A DNA stretch of 43,008 bases, taken from NCBI GenBank assembly GCA_910578255.1, contig CAJTQM010000010.1:1-43008 (forward strand), in the 5' to 3' direction. The notes beneath the pieces are model-generated. The model was not told the DNA's origin and searched no databases. It worked only from the letters and a program-made list of their open reading frames with translations. Positions 21,611 to 29,334 of the stretch are shown one piece after another. Numbering within the stretch: position 1 is the stretch's first letter; each line of letters starts with the position of its first letter. Origin of the DNA: an uncultured Oscillospiraceae bacterium (GTDB lineage: Bacteria; Bacillota; Clostridia; Oscillospirales; Ruminococcaceae). Both the position numbers and the translations under genes were made by a program.

Positions 21611-22924
21611 CTACTTTTGGCGTTCCCCCAAAGAGGCGGCGGGGATTTTTTCCTCCCGCTCGCCGGCGGCATTGGCCAAAGACTGGATTTTGTCCTTAAG
21701 GAGAAAAACGCAGGCGTCCGGCGTGTTATAGCCCCGGACCACGTCCTCTGCCAGCGCCTTACAGCTGGGCGCGCCGCAGGCGGCGCAGTCCAGGCCGCTG
21801 AACTGATGGGAGATCTCTTCAATCTGGCTTAATTTGCGCAAGGCGACGGTGATATCCTCGTCCAGCTGGAGCACCGGCTCGTACTGGATTTCCTGGTCGA
21901 ATTTCATCTGGCGGGGGATATCGTCCCCCACCCGGTTGCAGGAAACGGGCAGGTATTTTCGCACCCGTTTGAGTTTGGCTTTGGCGATGTAGGGATTCTC
22001 CACCGTCAGCACACCACCGACACAGCCGCCGGAGCAGGCGTTGAGTTCCACAAAGTCCACCGAACCCAGCTTTTCGTCCTCCAGATCCTCCAGCACGCGG
22101 ATGACGTTTTCAATGCCGTCCGCCGCCAGATACCGGTCGTTTAAAAGGGCGGCCGATTCCCCGCCGGAGGAACCCCAGCCGATTCCCATGCGTCCGGAAC
22201 TTAAATATTCCTCGCCGGCGCCGGCGCCTTCCTTCATATACCGAAGCATCTGCGGGTAAACGTCCCGGATGGCCACCACCGCGTCGATGGCGCTTTTTCG
22301 GGTGCCCAGCGGCATTTTTACCGCCGTGACCTTGGCGGCGCAGGGGGAAATAAAGATGCAGCCGATTTTTTCCGGCGGCAGACCGGTGCGCTCCACCGCT
22401 TCCTTTTTGGCAAGACGGGCGGCGACCTCCACCGGCGCCTGCAAGGGCAGCAGATGCTGGATCAGATCAGGAAAGCGGACCCGGACCAGCCGCACCACCG
22501 CCGGACAGGCGGAACTGATCACCGGGCGGGGCAGCTGGCCTTCGCTGAGCATTTTGCGGGTGGCGTCGCTGACCAGCTCCGCCGCCCGGGAAACCTCGAA
22601 AATCGCGTCGAAGCCCATGTCGATCAGCGCCCGCAGAATGATTTCCACATCGTCGAGATTGTTAAACTGCCCGTACAGGCTGGGCGCCGGCAGGGCAACG
22701 GTATATTCGTATTGATCCATGACCGAAAGCGGATCGAAAATCGGCTTTTTGGCGTGGTGCGGGCAGATGCGGATGCACTCGCCGCAGTCGATGCACCGGT
22801 CGGACAGGATTTTGGCCTTGCCGTTCCGGACCCGGATCGCCTCGGTAGGGCAGCGCTTGACGCAGTTGATGCAGCCGTGACACAGGTCCTCATCGAGAGT
22901 CACCGAATGGAAGAATTCGCTCAC
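21611..22924 (-). CDS. HydS-like [FeFe] hydrogenase homologue, putative sensory type
   Basis: The start is GTG 22924, overlapping the stop of the upstream gene. The 437-residue protein has two N-terminal 4Fe-4S motifs (CxxCxxCxxxC at 15-25 and CxxCxxCxxxC at 44-54). An H-cluster domain follows, with SSACPAVV (137-144), SPCAAK (193-198) and NACSGGCVGG (295-304). A C-terminal CxxCx4C...C site (380, 383, 388, 405) looks like another Fe-S cluster. The cluster-ligand cysteines of L1, L2 and L3 are present, but the preceding L1 cysteine, the proton relay of catalytic enzymes, is Ala139. This fits group C/D putative sensory hydrogenases. No PAS domain is present. Partners beside it are an RsbW-like ATPase and DRTGG proteins. 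Confidence 0.87.
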   Translation of the reverse strand: MSEFFHSVTLDEDLCHGCINCVKRCPTEAIRVRNGKAKILSDRCIDCGECIRICPHHAKKPIFDPLSVMDQYEYTVALPAPSLYGQFNNLDDVEIILRALIDMGFDAIFEVSRAAELVSDATRKMLSEGQLPRPVISSACPAVVRLVRVRFPDLIQHLLPLQAPVEVAARLAKKEAVERTGLPPEKIGCIFISPCAAKVTAVKMPLGTRKSAIDAVVAIRDVYPQMLRYMKEGAGAGEEYLSSGRMGIGWGSSGGESAALLNDRYLAADGIENVIRVLEDLEDEKLGSVDFVELNACSGGCVGGVLTVENPYIAKAKLKRVRKYLPVSCNRVGDDIPRQMKFDQEIQYEPVLQLDEDITVALRKLSQIEEISHQFSGLDCAACGAPSCKALAEDVVRGYNTPDACVFLLKDKIQSLANAAGEREEKIPAASLGERQK

Positions 22925-23367
22925 GACACCGCCTCCCTCTGCGGATGGGTAAACACGGTCATGGTTACGGTGGTGCCAACGCCTACGGTGCTTTCCACCG
23001 TCATTTCGTCGGTGTATTTTTTCATGTTCGGCAGCCCCATCCCGGCGCCAAAGCCCAAAGAACGAACGTCGTCCGGCGCGGTGGACCAGCCCTCCTGCAT
23101 GGCCAAAGAGATATCCTTGATGCCGGGGCCCTGGTCCTTGAGCACCATACGGATAGCGTCAGGGGTAATATCCACGTCGATCTGTCCGCCGCCGGCGTGG
23201 ATGACCATATTGATTTCGCCCTCGTACATGGCAATGGCCACGTTGCGGATGATATCCGGCGGAAGGCCCACCTGCTTTAAGGCTTTTTTCACGCCGCTGG
23301 AGGCCTCTCCCGCACGGGTAAAATCGTCGCCGGGAACGTCGTAATGGAAAGAAATTGCCTGGCTCAT
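22921..23367 (-). CDS. RsbW/RsbT-like ATP-binding protein (HATPase domain)
   Basis: The start is set at ATG 23367, which overlaps the upstream stop as ATGA; a GTG 12 bases earlier is too close to the ribosome binding site. The 148-residue protein is a single HATPase_c domain: N-box MYEGEINMVIHA (48-58), DQGPGIKD (78-85) and GFGAGMGLPNMKKYTD (105-120). This type occurs in anti-sigma factors and switch kinases. No histidine phosphorylation domain is present, so it would act on a partner protein. Its place between a DRTGG protein and the HydS-like protein suggests a sensory relay that reports hydrogen or redox state. Confidence 0.87.
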   Translation of the reverse strand: MSQAISFHYDVPGDDFTRAGEASSGVKKALKQVGLPPDIIRNVAIAMYEGEINMVIHAGGGQIDVDITPDAIRMVLKDQGPGIKDISLAMQEGWSTAPDDVRSLGFGAGMGLPNMKKYTDEMTVESTVGVGTTVTMTVFTHPQREAVS

Positions 23368-23720
23368 TCCAGATCGCACCCTCCCCTCAGTCCGTTTTCA
23401 TACAAAAGCCCGCAGGCGGTAAACATCCGGTGCCTGCTGGAAAGAAGGACAATGCCCCGTTCCTGGGCCAGTTCAATCATGGCGGGAGCGGGCGTTTTCC
23501 CCCGGACAAACACGATGCAGACAATGTCCATCATCTCCGCGGTGCGGATGACCTGCGGGTTTACAAGGCCGGTTAAAAGCACCGCCTGATCCTTGACAAA
23601 GGCCAGTACGTCGCTCATCATGTCGCTGCCGCAGGCGGTATGTACCTCGTGAGAGAGCATTCCCTCGTCGGCCCAGAGAACCTCTGCGCGCAGTAGATCT
23701 TTGATATCCTGAATCGTCAT
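23364..23720 (-). CDS. DRTGG-domain protein associated with a hydrogenase cluster (first)
   Basis: The start is ATG 23720 behind GAACAGGAGGACGAAT; a longer upstream frame overlaps the leader and is rejected. The 118-residue protein (MTIQDIKDLLRAEVLWADEGMLSHEVHTACGSDMMSDVLAFVKDQAVLLTGLVNPQVIRTAEMMDIVCIVFVRGKTP...) matches the DRTGG-domain proteins encoded beside HydABC in Clostridia and Thermotogales. It is the first gene of the leftward operon and overlaps the RsbW-like gene by four bases. Function is unknown. Confidence 0.8.
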   Translation of the reverse strand: MTIQDIKDLLRAEVLWADEGMLSHEVHTACGSDMMSDVLAFVKDQAVLLTGLVNPQVIRTAEMMDIVCIVFVRGKTPAPAMIELAQERGIVLLSSRHRMFTACGLLYENGLRGGCDLE

Positions 23721-23930
23721 ATTCGTCCTCCTGTTCCCATTATAAATGTATATGAGGATCGCCGGCAGCCGGCAGAAAAAATCGGGCGGCATACCGGACA
23801 AAAAAGCTAGATCGCGCCTATAAAGGCGAAGGCTTACAGGGATGATGGACCCCGCCCGTAGAGCAGCCATAAAGATCAAGTATAATAGCGATTCTGTCGC
23901 TATTATAGCATGTTCTGTTTACAAGGACAA
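23721..23930 (-). promoter_or_regulatory. Promoter and structured leader of the DRTGG-HydS operon (element copy B)
   Basis: On the minus strand TTGTCC (23930-23925) and an extended -10 TGC TATAAT (23910-23902) are 17 bases apart. TATAATAGCGA and TCGCTATTATA (23881-23891 and 23897-23907) form a perfect 11-bp inverted repeat over the -10 box. Then come CTTGATCTTTATGGC and the hairpin GCTC-TAC-GGGC (23867-23857 region), as in copy A. CGGGCGG (23858-23852) can also pair with CCGCCCG (23789-23783), which is followed by ATTTTTT, so a competing terminator is conceivable. A second possible stop is the AAGC/CGCCT hairpin before a T tract near 23803-23830. The leader is about 175 bases. Confidence 0.6.
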
Positions 23931-23977
23931 GGATGAGAAAAGGCAGTTTGGCGGTTTTTTCCCTGGACCAATGGAAA

Positions 23978-24000
23978 ATACCACAAAAAATTTGTGATAT
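23978..24000. promoter_or_regulatory. Inverted repeat between the divergent hydrogenase operons
   Basis: CACAAA-AAA-TTTGTG (23982-23996) is a perfect 6-3-6 inverted repeat that extends to 9 of 10 matched positions per arm. It lies between the leftward and rightward promoters, a typical operator location. The half-sites point the opposite way from the Rex consensus, so Rex is not supported. Confidence 0.4.
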
Positions 24001-24057
24001 TTTTTTGGAAAATGGAAAAAAAACAGCCTTTTTGCGATAATATGGTGGATTTTGTCG

Positions 24058-24234
24058 TTGACAGCTGTTATAATTTTAACTAGTCTGTAGGTATAGAGGA
24101 TCACAGTGCCAAACGGTCCTGTCCGGCGCAGAAAAAGGACAGCGGTTTTTTGGTGCGCTTTATGCAGGCAGAGGGACTCCGGGGGAGTCCGGAAACAATA
24201 ATTTTTGCCGTTTTACGGCAGAACGGAGGTTTTC
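24058..24234 (+). promoter_or_regulatory. Candidate promoter and leader of the hydC-hydA operon
   Basis: TTGACA at 24058-24063 is a perfect -35 box. The match 17 bases on (TAGTCT) is weak, while a better TATAAT (24069-24074) is too close. The following 140 bases contain CTGTCC/GGACAG (24118-24143), GGACTCC/GGAGTCC (24175-24191 region) and TGCCG/CGGCA (24208-24222) hairpins before the ACGGAGG site. The promoter is tentative; the hairpins are clear but unassigned. Confidence 0.4.
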
Positions 24235-24732
24235 ATGGCTACAACAATTTCAGCAGTTCCTTTTAACGGAACCAAAGAGCAGGAAGAAAAGCTGATCGCG
24301 CTGATTGCCGAACACAAAGGGCAAAGAGGCGCGCTGATGCCGGTTTTGCAGGGTGCGCAGGAGATTTACGGCTATCTGCCCATCGAGGTGCAAAAGCTGG
24401 TCGCCCAATACCTAGAGGTCCCGCTGGAGGAGGTTTACGGCGTTTCCACCTTCTATTCGCAGTTCACCTTAAATCCCAAGGGCAAATATAAAATTTCTGT
24501 TTGCCTTGGTACCGCCTGCTATGTAAAAGGCTCTGGCGACGTGTTCGCCAAGCTGGGCGAATGCTTAGGGATCGAAGGGGGAGAATGCACCAACGACGGA
24601 AAGTTTTCTTTAGAGGCGTGCCGCTGCATCGGCGCCTGCGGCTTAGCGCCGGTAATGACCATCAACGACGACGTTTACGGCCGACTGGTTGCCGACGATA
24701 TTCCCGGCATCCTGGCAAAATACGCGGAATAA
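24235..24732 (+). CDS. hydC: NuoE-like 2Fe-2S subunit of the multimeric [FeFe] hydrogenase
   Basis: The start is ATG 24235 behind GAACGGAGGTTTTC. The 165-residue protein is NuoE-like: an N-terminal helical part (GALMPVLQGAQEIYGYLPIEVQKLVAQYLEVPLEEVYGVSTFYSQF) followed by a thioredoxin-like domain. CLGTAC (90-95) and CIGAC (131-135) provide the four 2Fe-2S ligands. In HydABC-type hydrogenases it forms a complex with HydB and HydA and passes electrons between NAD(H) and ferredoxin, as in electron bifurcation. It leads a five-gene operon that ends with hydA. The match to the family is very clear. Confidence 0.94.
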   Translation: MATTISAVPFNGTKEQEEKLIALIAEHKGQRGALMPVLQGAQEIYGYLPIEVQKLVAQYLEVPLEEVYGVSTFYSQFTLNPKGKYKISVCLGTACYVKGSGDVFAKLGECLGIEGGECTNDGKFSLEACRCIGACGLAPVMTINDDVYGRLVADDIPGILAKYAE

Positions 24733-24735
24733 GCG

Positions 24736-25287
24736 ATGGAGGAACTGTCGCTGAATATCCTGGATATTGCGCAGAATTCCGTGCGGGCGGGGGCCGGCAG
24801 GGTGGATATCTGTGTAACCGAGCGGCCGGCGGATGACCGGCTGATCATCACCATTACCGACGACGGCTGCGGCATGACCCCCGAGCAGGTGGCCCATGTG
24901 GAGGACCCGTTTTACACCACCCGCACCACCCGCAAGGTGGGGCTAGGCGTCCCGTTTTTCAAAATGGCGGCGCTGATGACCGGCGGGGACTTTTCCATCC
25001 GCTCGCAGGTGGGAAAGGGCACCGAGGTAAAAGCGGTTTTCGGACTGACCCACATCGACCGGATGCCCTTGGGGAATATGGCAGATACCATGTGCATTTT
25101 AATGGGCTGCAACGAGCAGATCAACTTTTCCTTTACCTATCAGGTGGGGGAGGAGGTCTTTTCGGTCAGTACCGCCCAGCTGCAGGAAATCCTGGACGGG
25201 GTGCCGCTGAACAGCCCCCAGGTGATGGAATTTATCCGGGGATACATTAAGGAAAATATGGATTTACTTAGCGGAGGTGCATCATAA
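24736..25287 (+). CDS. HATPase-domain ATP-binding protein in the hydrogenase operon
   Basis: The 183-residue protein begins three bases after hydC. It carries a HATPase_c domain: LNILDIAQNSVRAGAG (N box), ITDDGCGMTPEQVAHVEDPFYTT (G1 box, histidine-kinase style) and VGLGVPFFKMAALMTGG (G2 box), plus GKGTEVKAVF. There is no dimerisation or phospho-acceptor domain. The C-terminal 80 residues (NMADTMCILMGCNEQINFSFTYQVGEEVFSVSTAQLQEIL) form a distinct part. Such proteins recur between hydC and hydB in Clostridia, and their role, perhaps regulatory, is not established. Confidence 0.85.
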   Translation: MEELSLNILDIAQNSVRAGAGRVDICVTERPADDRLIITITDDGCGMTPEQVAHVEDPFYTTRTTRKVGLGVPFFKMAALMTGGDFSIRSQVGKGTEVKAVFGLTHIDRMPLGNMADTMCILMGCNEQINFSFTYQVGEEVFSVSTAQLQEILDGVPLNSPQVMEFIRGYIKENMDLLSGGAS

Positions 25288-25288
25288 C

Positions 25289-25660
25289 ATGAAAAGTTTA
25301 GCGGAGCTTCAGGCTCTTCGTGATTCGATGAAAGGCAAAATCGGCGTCCGCGACGACGCAGAGGGCAACACCCGGGTGGTCATTGGCATGGCGACCTGCG
25401 GAATCGCCGCCGGTGCGCGGCCGGTGCTGGCCGCCTTTACCGAAGAGGTATCCAAGCGGAACCTGCAGAATGTGACCATTGCCCAGACCGGCTGTATCGG
25501 TATCTGTCAGTACGAGCCGGTGGTGGAGGTGTTCGAACCCGGCAAGGAGAAGGTCACCTATGTAAAAATGACGCCGGAGATGGCGGTCAAGGTTGTCAAT
25601 GAGCATTTGGTCAACGGCAACGTTGTAACCGAATACACCATTGGCGCAAAAACAAAATAA
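25289..25660 (+). CDS. 2Fe-2S thioredoxin-like ferredoxin of the hydrogenase operon
   Basis: The start is ATG 25289, ten bases after GCGGAGGTG; its first base directly follows the preceding stop region. The 123-residue protein has MATCGIAAGARPVLAAFTEE (first cysteine pair region) and QTGCIGICQYEPVVEV (second Cys pair), the C-x-n-C..CxGxC pattern of thioredoxin-like 2Fe-2S ferredoxins. With one first-region Cys visible (C37) plus C71 and C75 the ligand set looks short by one, so cluster binding should be tested. It would be an extra electron carrier or a small subunit of the HydABC complex. Confidence 0.83.
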   Translation: MKSLAELQALRDSMKGKIGVRDDAEGNTRVVIGMATCGIAAGARPVLAAFTEEVSKRNLQNVTIAQTGCIGICQYEPVVEVFEPGKEKVTYVKMTPEMAVKVVNEHLVNGNVVTEYTIGAKTK

Positions 25661-25673
25661 GGAGGAAACCAAC

Positions 25674-27461
25674 ATGTATCGTTCCCATGTGCTGGTCTGC
25701 GGTGGTACAGGCTGTACCTCCTCCGGCAGTGAGCGGATCATTGCCGCTTTAGAGCATGAGATCCAGGAAAACGGACTGACCGAAGAGATCAAGGTCATCA
25801 AAACCGGCTGCTTCGGCCTTTGCGCCCTGGGCCCCATTATGATCGTTTATCCCGAAGGCGCCTTTTACAGCATGGTTAAGCCGGAGGATATTCCGGAAAT
25901 CGTCTCCGAGCATCTGCTCAAGGGCCGTATCGTCACCCGCCTTCTGTACCAGGAGACGGTGAAGGAGGACACGGTCAAATCCTTAAACCACACCCAGTTT
26001 TACGCCAAGCAAAAGCGGGTCGCGCTGAAAAACTGCGGCGTTATCGACCCGGAGAACATCAACGAATACATTGGCCTCAACGGCTATATGGCGTTGGGCA
26101 AGGCCCTGACCGAAATGACCTCCGAGCAGGTGATCCAGGTCATCAAGGATTCGGGACTGCGCGGTCGCGGCGGCGGCGGGTTCCCCACCGGCACCAAGTG
26201 GAGTTTTGCGGCGGCACAGCCCGCAGGGCAGAAATACGTCTGCTGTAACGCGGATGAAGGCGACCCCGGCGCGTTTATGGACCGTTCCGTTTTAGAGGGC
26301 GACCCCCATGTGGTGCTGGAGGCCATGGCCATTGCCGGCTACGCCATTGGCGCCAATCAGGGCTATATCTATGTACGTGCCGAATACCCCATCGCGGTAA
26401 AGCGTTTGGAGATTGCCATCGGCCAGGCCAGAGAAAACGGCCTGTTGGGCAAAAACATCCTGGGCACCGGCTTTGACTTTGACATCGAACTGCGCCTGGG
26501 CGCCGGCGCGTTTGTCTGCGGCGAGGAAACCGCGCTGATGACCTCCATCGAAGGCCACCGCGGCGAGCCCAGACCCCGTCCGCCCTTCCCGGCGGTGAAG
26601 GGCCTGTTTGAGCGGCCCACCGTTTTAAATAACGTAGAGACCTACGCCAACATCCCCCAGATTATTCTAAACGGCGCCGATTGGTTTGCCTCCATGGGCA
26701 CCGAAAAGTCCAAGGGCACCAAGGTATTTGCGCTGGGCGGCAAAATCAACAACACCGGATTGGTAGAGGTCCCCATGGGCACCACCCTGCGGGAGATTGT
26801 GGAGGAGATTGGCGGCGGCATCCCCAACGGAAAGAAATTCAAGGCGGCCCAAACCGGCGGACCCTCCGGCGGCTGTATCCCCGCTTCGCTGATCGACATT
26901 CCGGTAGACTACGATAACCTGATTTCCATCGGCTCCATGATGGGTTCCGGCGGTTTAATTGTTATGGATGAAGACACCTGTATGGTGGATATCGCCAAAT
27001 TCTTCCTGGAGTTTACGGTAGACGAAAGCTGCGGAAAATGTACTCCCTGCCGGATCGGCACCAAGCGTCTTTTGGAACTTTTGGATAAGATCACCAAGGG
27101 CAAGGGCACCATGGAAGATCTTGATAAGATGGAGGAACTTTGCTACCACATCAAGGCCAACTCTCTGTGCGGACTCGGCCAGTCGGCCCCCAACCCGGTG
27201 CTGTCGACCCTCAAATATTTCCGGGACGAGTATGTGGCCCATATTGTCGATAAGAAATGCCCTGCCGGCGTTTGTAAGGCGCTGTTAAACTTTACGATTG
27301 ACCCCGACAAGTGCAGAGGCTGTACTCTGTGCGCCAGAGCCTGCCCGGCGGACGCCATCTCCGGTTCGGTGAAGCAGCCGCATGTGATTGACCCCGCCAA
27401 GTGCCTCAAGTGCGGCGCCTGCATGGAAAAATGTAAATTCGGCGCCATCTACAAAAAATAA
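25674..27461 (+). CDS. hydB: NuoF-like flavoprotein subunit of the multimeric [FeFe] hydrogenase
   Basis: The start is ATG 25674 behind AAGGAGGAAACC. The 595-residue protein has an N-terminal thioredoxin-like 2Fe-2S domain (CGGTGCTSSG, KTGCFGLC). The NuoF core binds FMN and NAD(H): GLRGRGGGGFPTGTKW, CNADEGDPGAFMDRS, GAGAFVCGEETALMTSIEG and ESCGKCTPCRIG, the last holding the 4Fe-4S site. A C-terminal pair of 4Fe-4S motifs follows (CRGCTLCARACP and CLKCGACMEKC). It is the pyridine-nucleotide entry point and the likely bifurcation site of the HydABC complex. Length and order of domains are normal. Confidence 0.95.
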   Translation: MYRSHVLVCGGTGCTSSGSERIIAALEHEIQENGLTEEIKVIKTGCFGLCALGPIMIVYPEGAFYSMVKPEDIPEIVSEHLLKGRIVTRLLYQETVKEDTVKSLNHTQFYAKQKRVALKNCGVIDPENINEYIGLNGYMALGKALTEMTSEQVIQVIKDSGLRGRGGGGFPTGTKWSFAAAQPAGQKYVCCNADEGDPGAFMDRSVLEGDPHVVLEAMAIAGYAIGANQGYIYVRAEYPIAVKRLEIAIGQARENGLLGKNILGTGFDFDIELRLGAGAFVCGEETALMTSIEGHRGEPRPRPPFPAVKGLFERPTVLNNVETYANIPQIILNGADWFASMGTEKSKGTKVFALGGKINNTGLVEVPMGTTLREIVEEIGGGIPNGKKFKAAQTGGPSGGCIPASLIDIPVDYDNLISIGSMMGSGGLIVMDEDTCMVDIAKFFLEFTVDESCGKCTPCRIGTKRLLELLDKITKGKGTMEDLDKMEELCYHIKANSLCGLGQSAPNPVLSTLKYFRDEYVAHIVDKKCPAGVCKALLNFTIDPDKCRGCTLCARACPADAISGSVKQPHVIDPAKCLKCGACMEKCKFGAIYKK

Positions 27462-27478
27462 GGAAGGAGTGTACCACA

Positions 27479-29220
27479 ATGGAAATGGTAAATATTAAAA
27501 TCAACGGTATGCCCTTGTCCGTACCGGCTGGCAGCACCATTCTGGAGGCGGCCAGACAGCATGGGATTGAAATTCCCACCCTGTGTTATTTAAGGGATAT
27601 CAACGAGATCGGCGCCTGCCGTATCTGCGTTGTAGAAGTAGTCGGCATGCGCAACCTGGTGGCGGCCTGCGTATATCCGGTAGCGGAGGGCATGGAGATC
27701 CTGACCAACTCGAAACGGGTTTTCGCCTCCCGTAAAACCAACCTGGAACTGATTCTGTCCACCCACAACCGGTCCTGCCTGTCCTGTGTGCGGTCCGGAA
27801 ACTGCGAGTTGCAAAAGCTGTGTAAGGATTTTCGCATTTACGACGAGACGCTGTACGACGGGGAGAAGCCTGCCAGTGATTACGACGATTCGGCCGTACA
27901 CATGGTCCGCGACAACTCCAAATGCGTACTGTGCCGCCGCTGCGCCGCCGCCTGTGCCAAATGGCAGGATGTTGCGGTCATCGGCCCCAACGGCCGCGGC
28001 TTTAACACCCATATCGGCACCGCCTTTAACCAGAATCTGTCTGACGTGGCCTGCGTATCCTGTGGCCAGTGTATCGTCGTCTGCCCCACCGGCGCGCTGG
28101 CGGAAAAGGACAACACCAAGGATGTGTGGCGCGCTTTGAGCGACCCGACCAAACATGTCATTGTCCAGACCGCGCCTTCGATCCGCGTGACTTTGGGCGA
28201 GGCGTTTGGTATGCACATCGGCACCAATGTTGAAGGCAAAATGGTCGCCGCGCTGCGCCGTTTGGGCTTTGACGGCGTGTACGACACCGATTTTGCGGCA
28301 GATATGACCATCGTCGAGGAAGCCAACGAGTTGGTTGAGCGGATCAAAAACGGCGGCAAGCTGCCGATGATCACCTCTGTTCGCCGGGCTGGGTTAAATA
28401 CTGCGAGCATTATTATCCGGAATTTACCGAAAACCTGTCCACCTGCAAATCGCCGCAGCAGATGTTCGGCGCGCTGGCCAAGACTTGGTACGCGGAGAAA
28501 ACCGGCATTGATCCCAAGGATATTTTTGTGGTGGGCATTATGCCCTGTACCGCCAAGAAGTTCGAAACCAAGCGGGAGGACGAGTCTGCTTCCGGCTATC
28601 CGGACGTTGATGTGGCCCTGACCACCCGCGAACTGGCCCGGATGATCGAGCGGGCGGGCATGTATCTGCCCAAGCTGCCGGACGAAGAGTTCGACGCGCC
28701 TCTGGGCACCTCCACCGGCGCAGGCGTGATCTTCGGCGCCACCGGCGGCGTAATGGAGGCGGCTTTGCGTACCGCCAAAGAGTGGATCACCGGCGAAAGC
28801 GGCGAGACGGTCGAATTTAAAGAGGTCCGGGGCACCGAAGGCATTAAAGAGGCGTCCTACCAGATCGGCGATCTGAAGCTGAACGTCTGCGTGGCCTCCG
28901 GGCTGAAGAACGCCAAAAAGGTGCTGGAATCGGTCAAATCCGGTGAAAAAGAATACCACTTTATCGAGATTATGGGCTGCCCGGGCGGCTGTGTCAACGG
29001 CGGCGGCCAGCCGGTACAGCAGGCGGCGGTCCGCAACTTCATTGACCTGAAGGCGCGGCGCGCGGCGGCCTTGTATGAAAACGACAAAAACAAGCCCATC
29101 CGCAAATCCCATGAGAATCCGGTGGTCAAGGAAGTTTACGAGACCTATCTGGGAAGCTATGGCTCCCACAAGGCCCACGAGATTCTCCACACCAGCTACA
29201 AAAAGCGCAATCGCTTCTAA
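27479..29220 (+). pseudogene. hydA: [FeFe] hydrogenase catalytic subunit HydA, frameshifted
   Basis: Two overlapping frames make one HydA of about 580 residues. The first (from ATG 27479) has an N-terminal 2Fe-2S domain (CYLRDINEIGACRIC), a His-ligated 4Fe-4S region (HNRSCLSCVRSGNCELQ) and two 4Fe-4S motifs (149-160 and 192-202). It reads up to LPMITS (residue 300). The second frame continues from TGT 28378 with CSPGWVKYCEHYYPEF, then GIMPCTAKKF (L2) and IMGCPGGCVNGGG (L3), to 29220. One base is missing at about 28376-28378, inside the L1 motif TSCSPGW. Either the gene is dead or the base is a sequencing error; no slippery heptamer is present. The rest of the protein is intact, which favours an error or a very recent mutation. 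Confidence 0.92.
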
Positions 29221-29232
29221 TAAAACCCAAGG

Positions 29233-29261
29233 AAAAAGGGCGGCCGCGGCCGTCCTTTTTT
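29233..29261 (+). terminator. Intrinsic terminator of the hydrogenase operon
   Basis: An inverted repeat of AAAAAGG..CGGCCG with CGGCCG..CCTTTTT, one internal mismatch pair, stands 12 bases after the hydA stop. Confidence 0.85.
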
Positions 29262-29271
29262 CGTATGCAAT

Positions 29272-29313
29272 AAATCCCCCGAAGGCCCTTGGAACAGGTC
29301 TTCGGGGGATTTT
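29272..29313 (-). terminator. Terminator of the MBOAT-DHHW operon
   Basis: AAATCCCCCGAAG pairs with CTTCGGGGGATTT around a 15-base loop, with T-rich ends on both strands. It ends the leftward transcript 22 bases after the DHHW gene stop and backs up the hydrogenase terminator. Confidence 0.8.
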
Positions 29314-29334
29314 ATAAGCAAAGATTTTGGCGGG

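Noticed and set aside
22454..23344. Long open frame on the plus strand opposite the HydS-like and RsbW-like genes
   Set aside because: It is a shadow in GC-rich DNA; the minus-strand genes have clear domains, ribosome binding sites and overlapping junctions.
23985..24005. Rex (NADH-sensing repressor) site near TTTGTGATATTTTTTT
   Set aside because: Only one TTGTGA half-site is present; the real inverted repeat has half-sites in the opposite orientation.
28360..28470. Programmed -1 frameshift in hydA
   Set aside because: No slippery heptamer or downstream stimulatory structure is visible, and hydrogenases are not known to use one; a base deletion or sequencing error is simpler.
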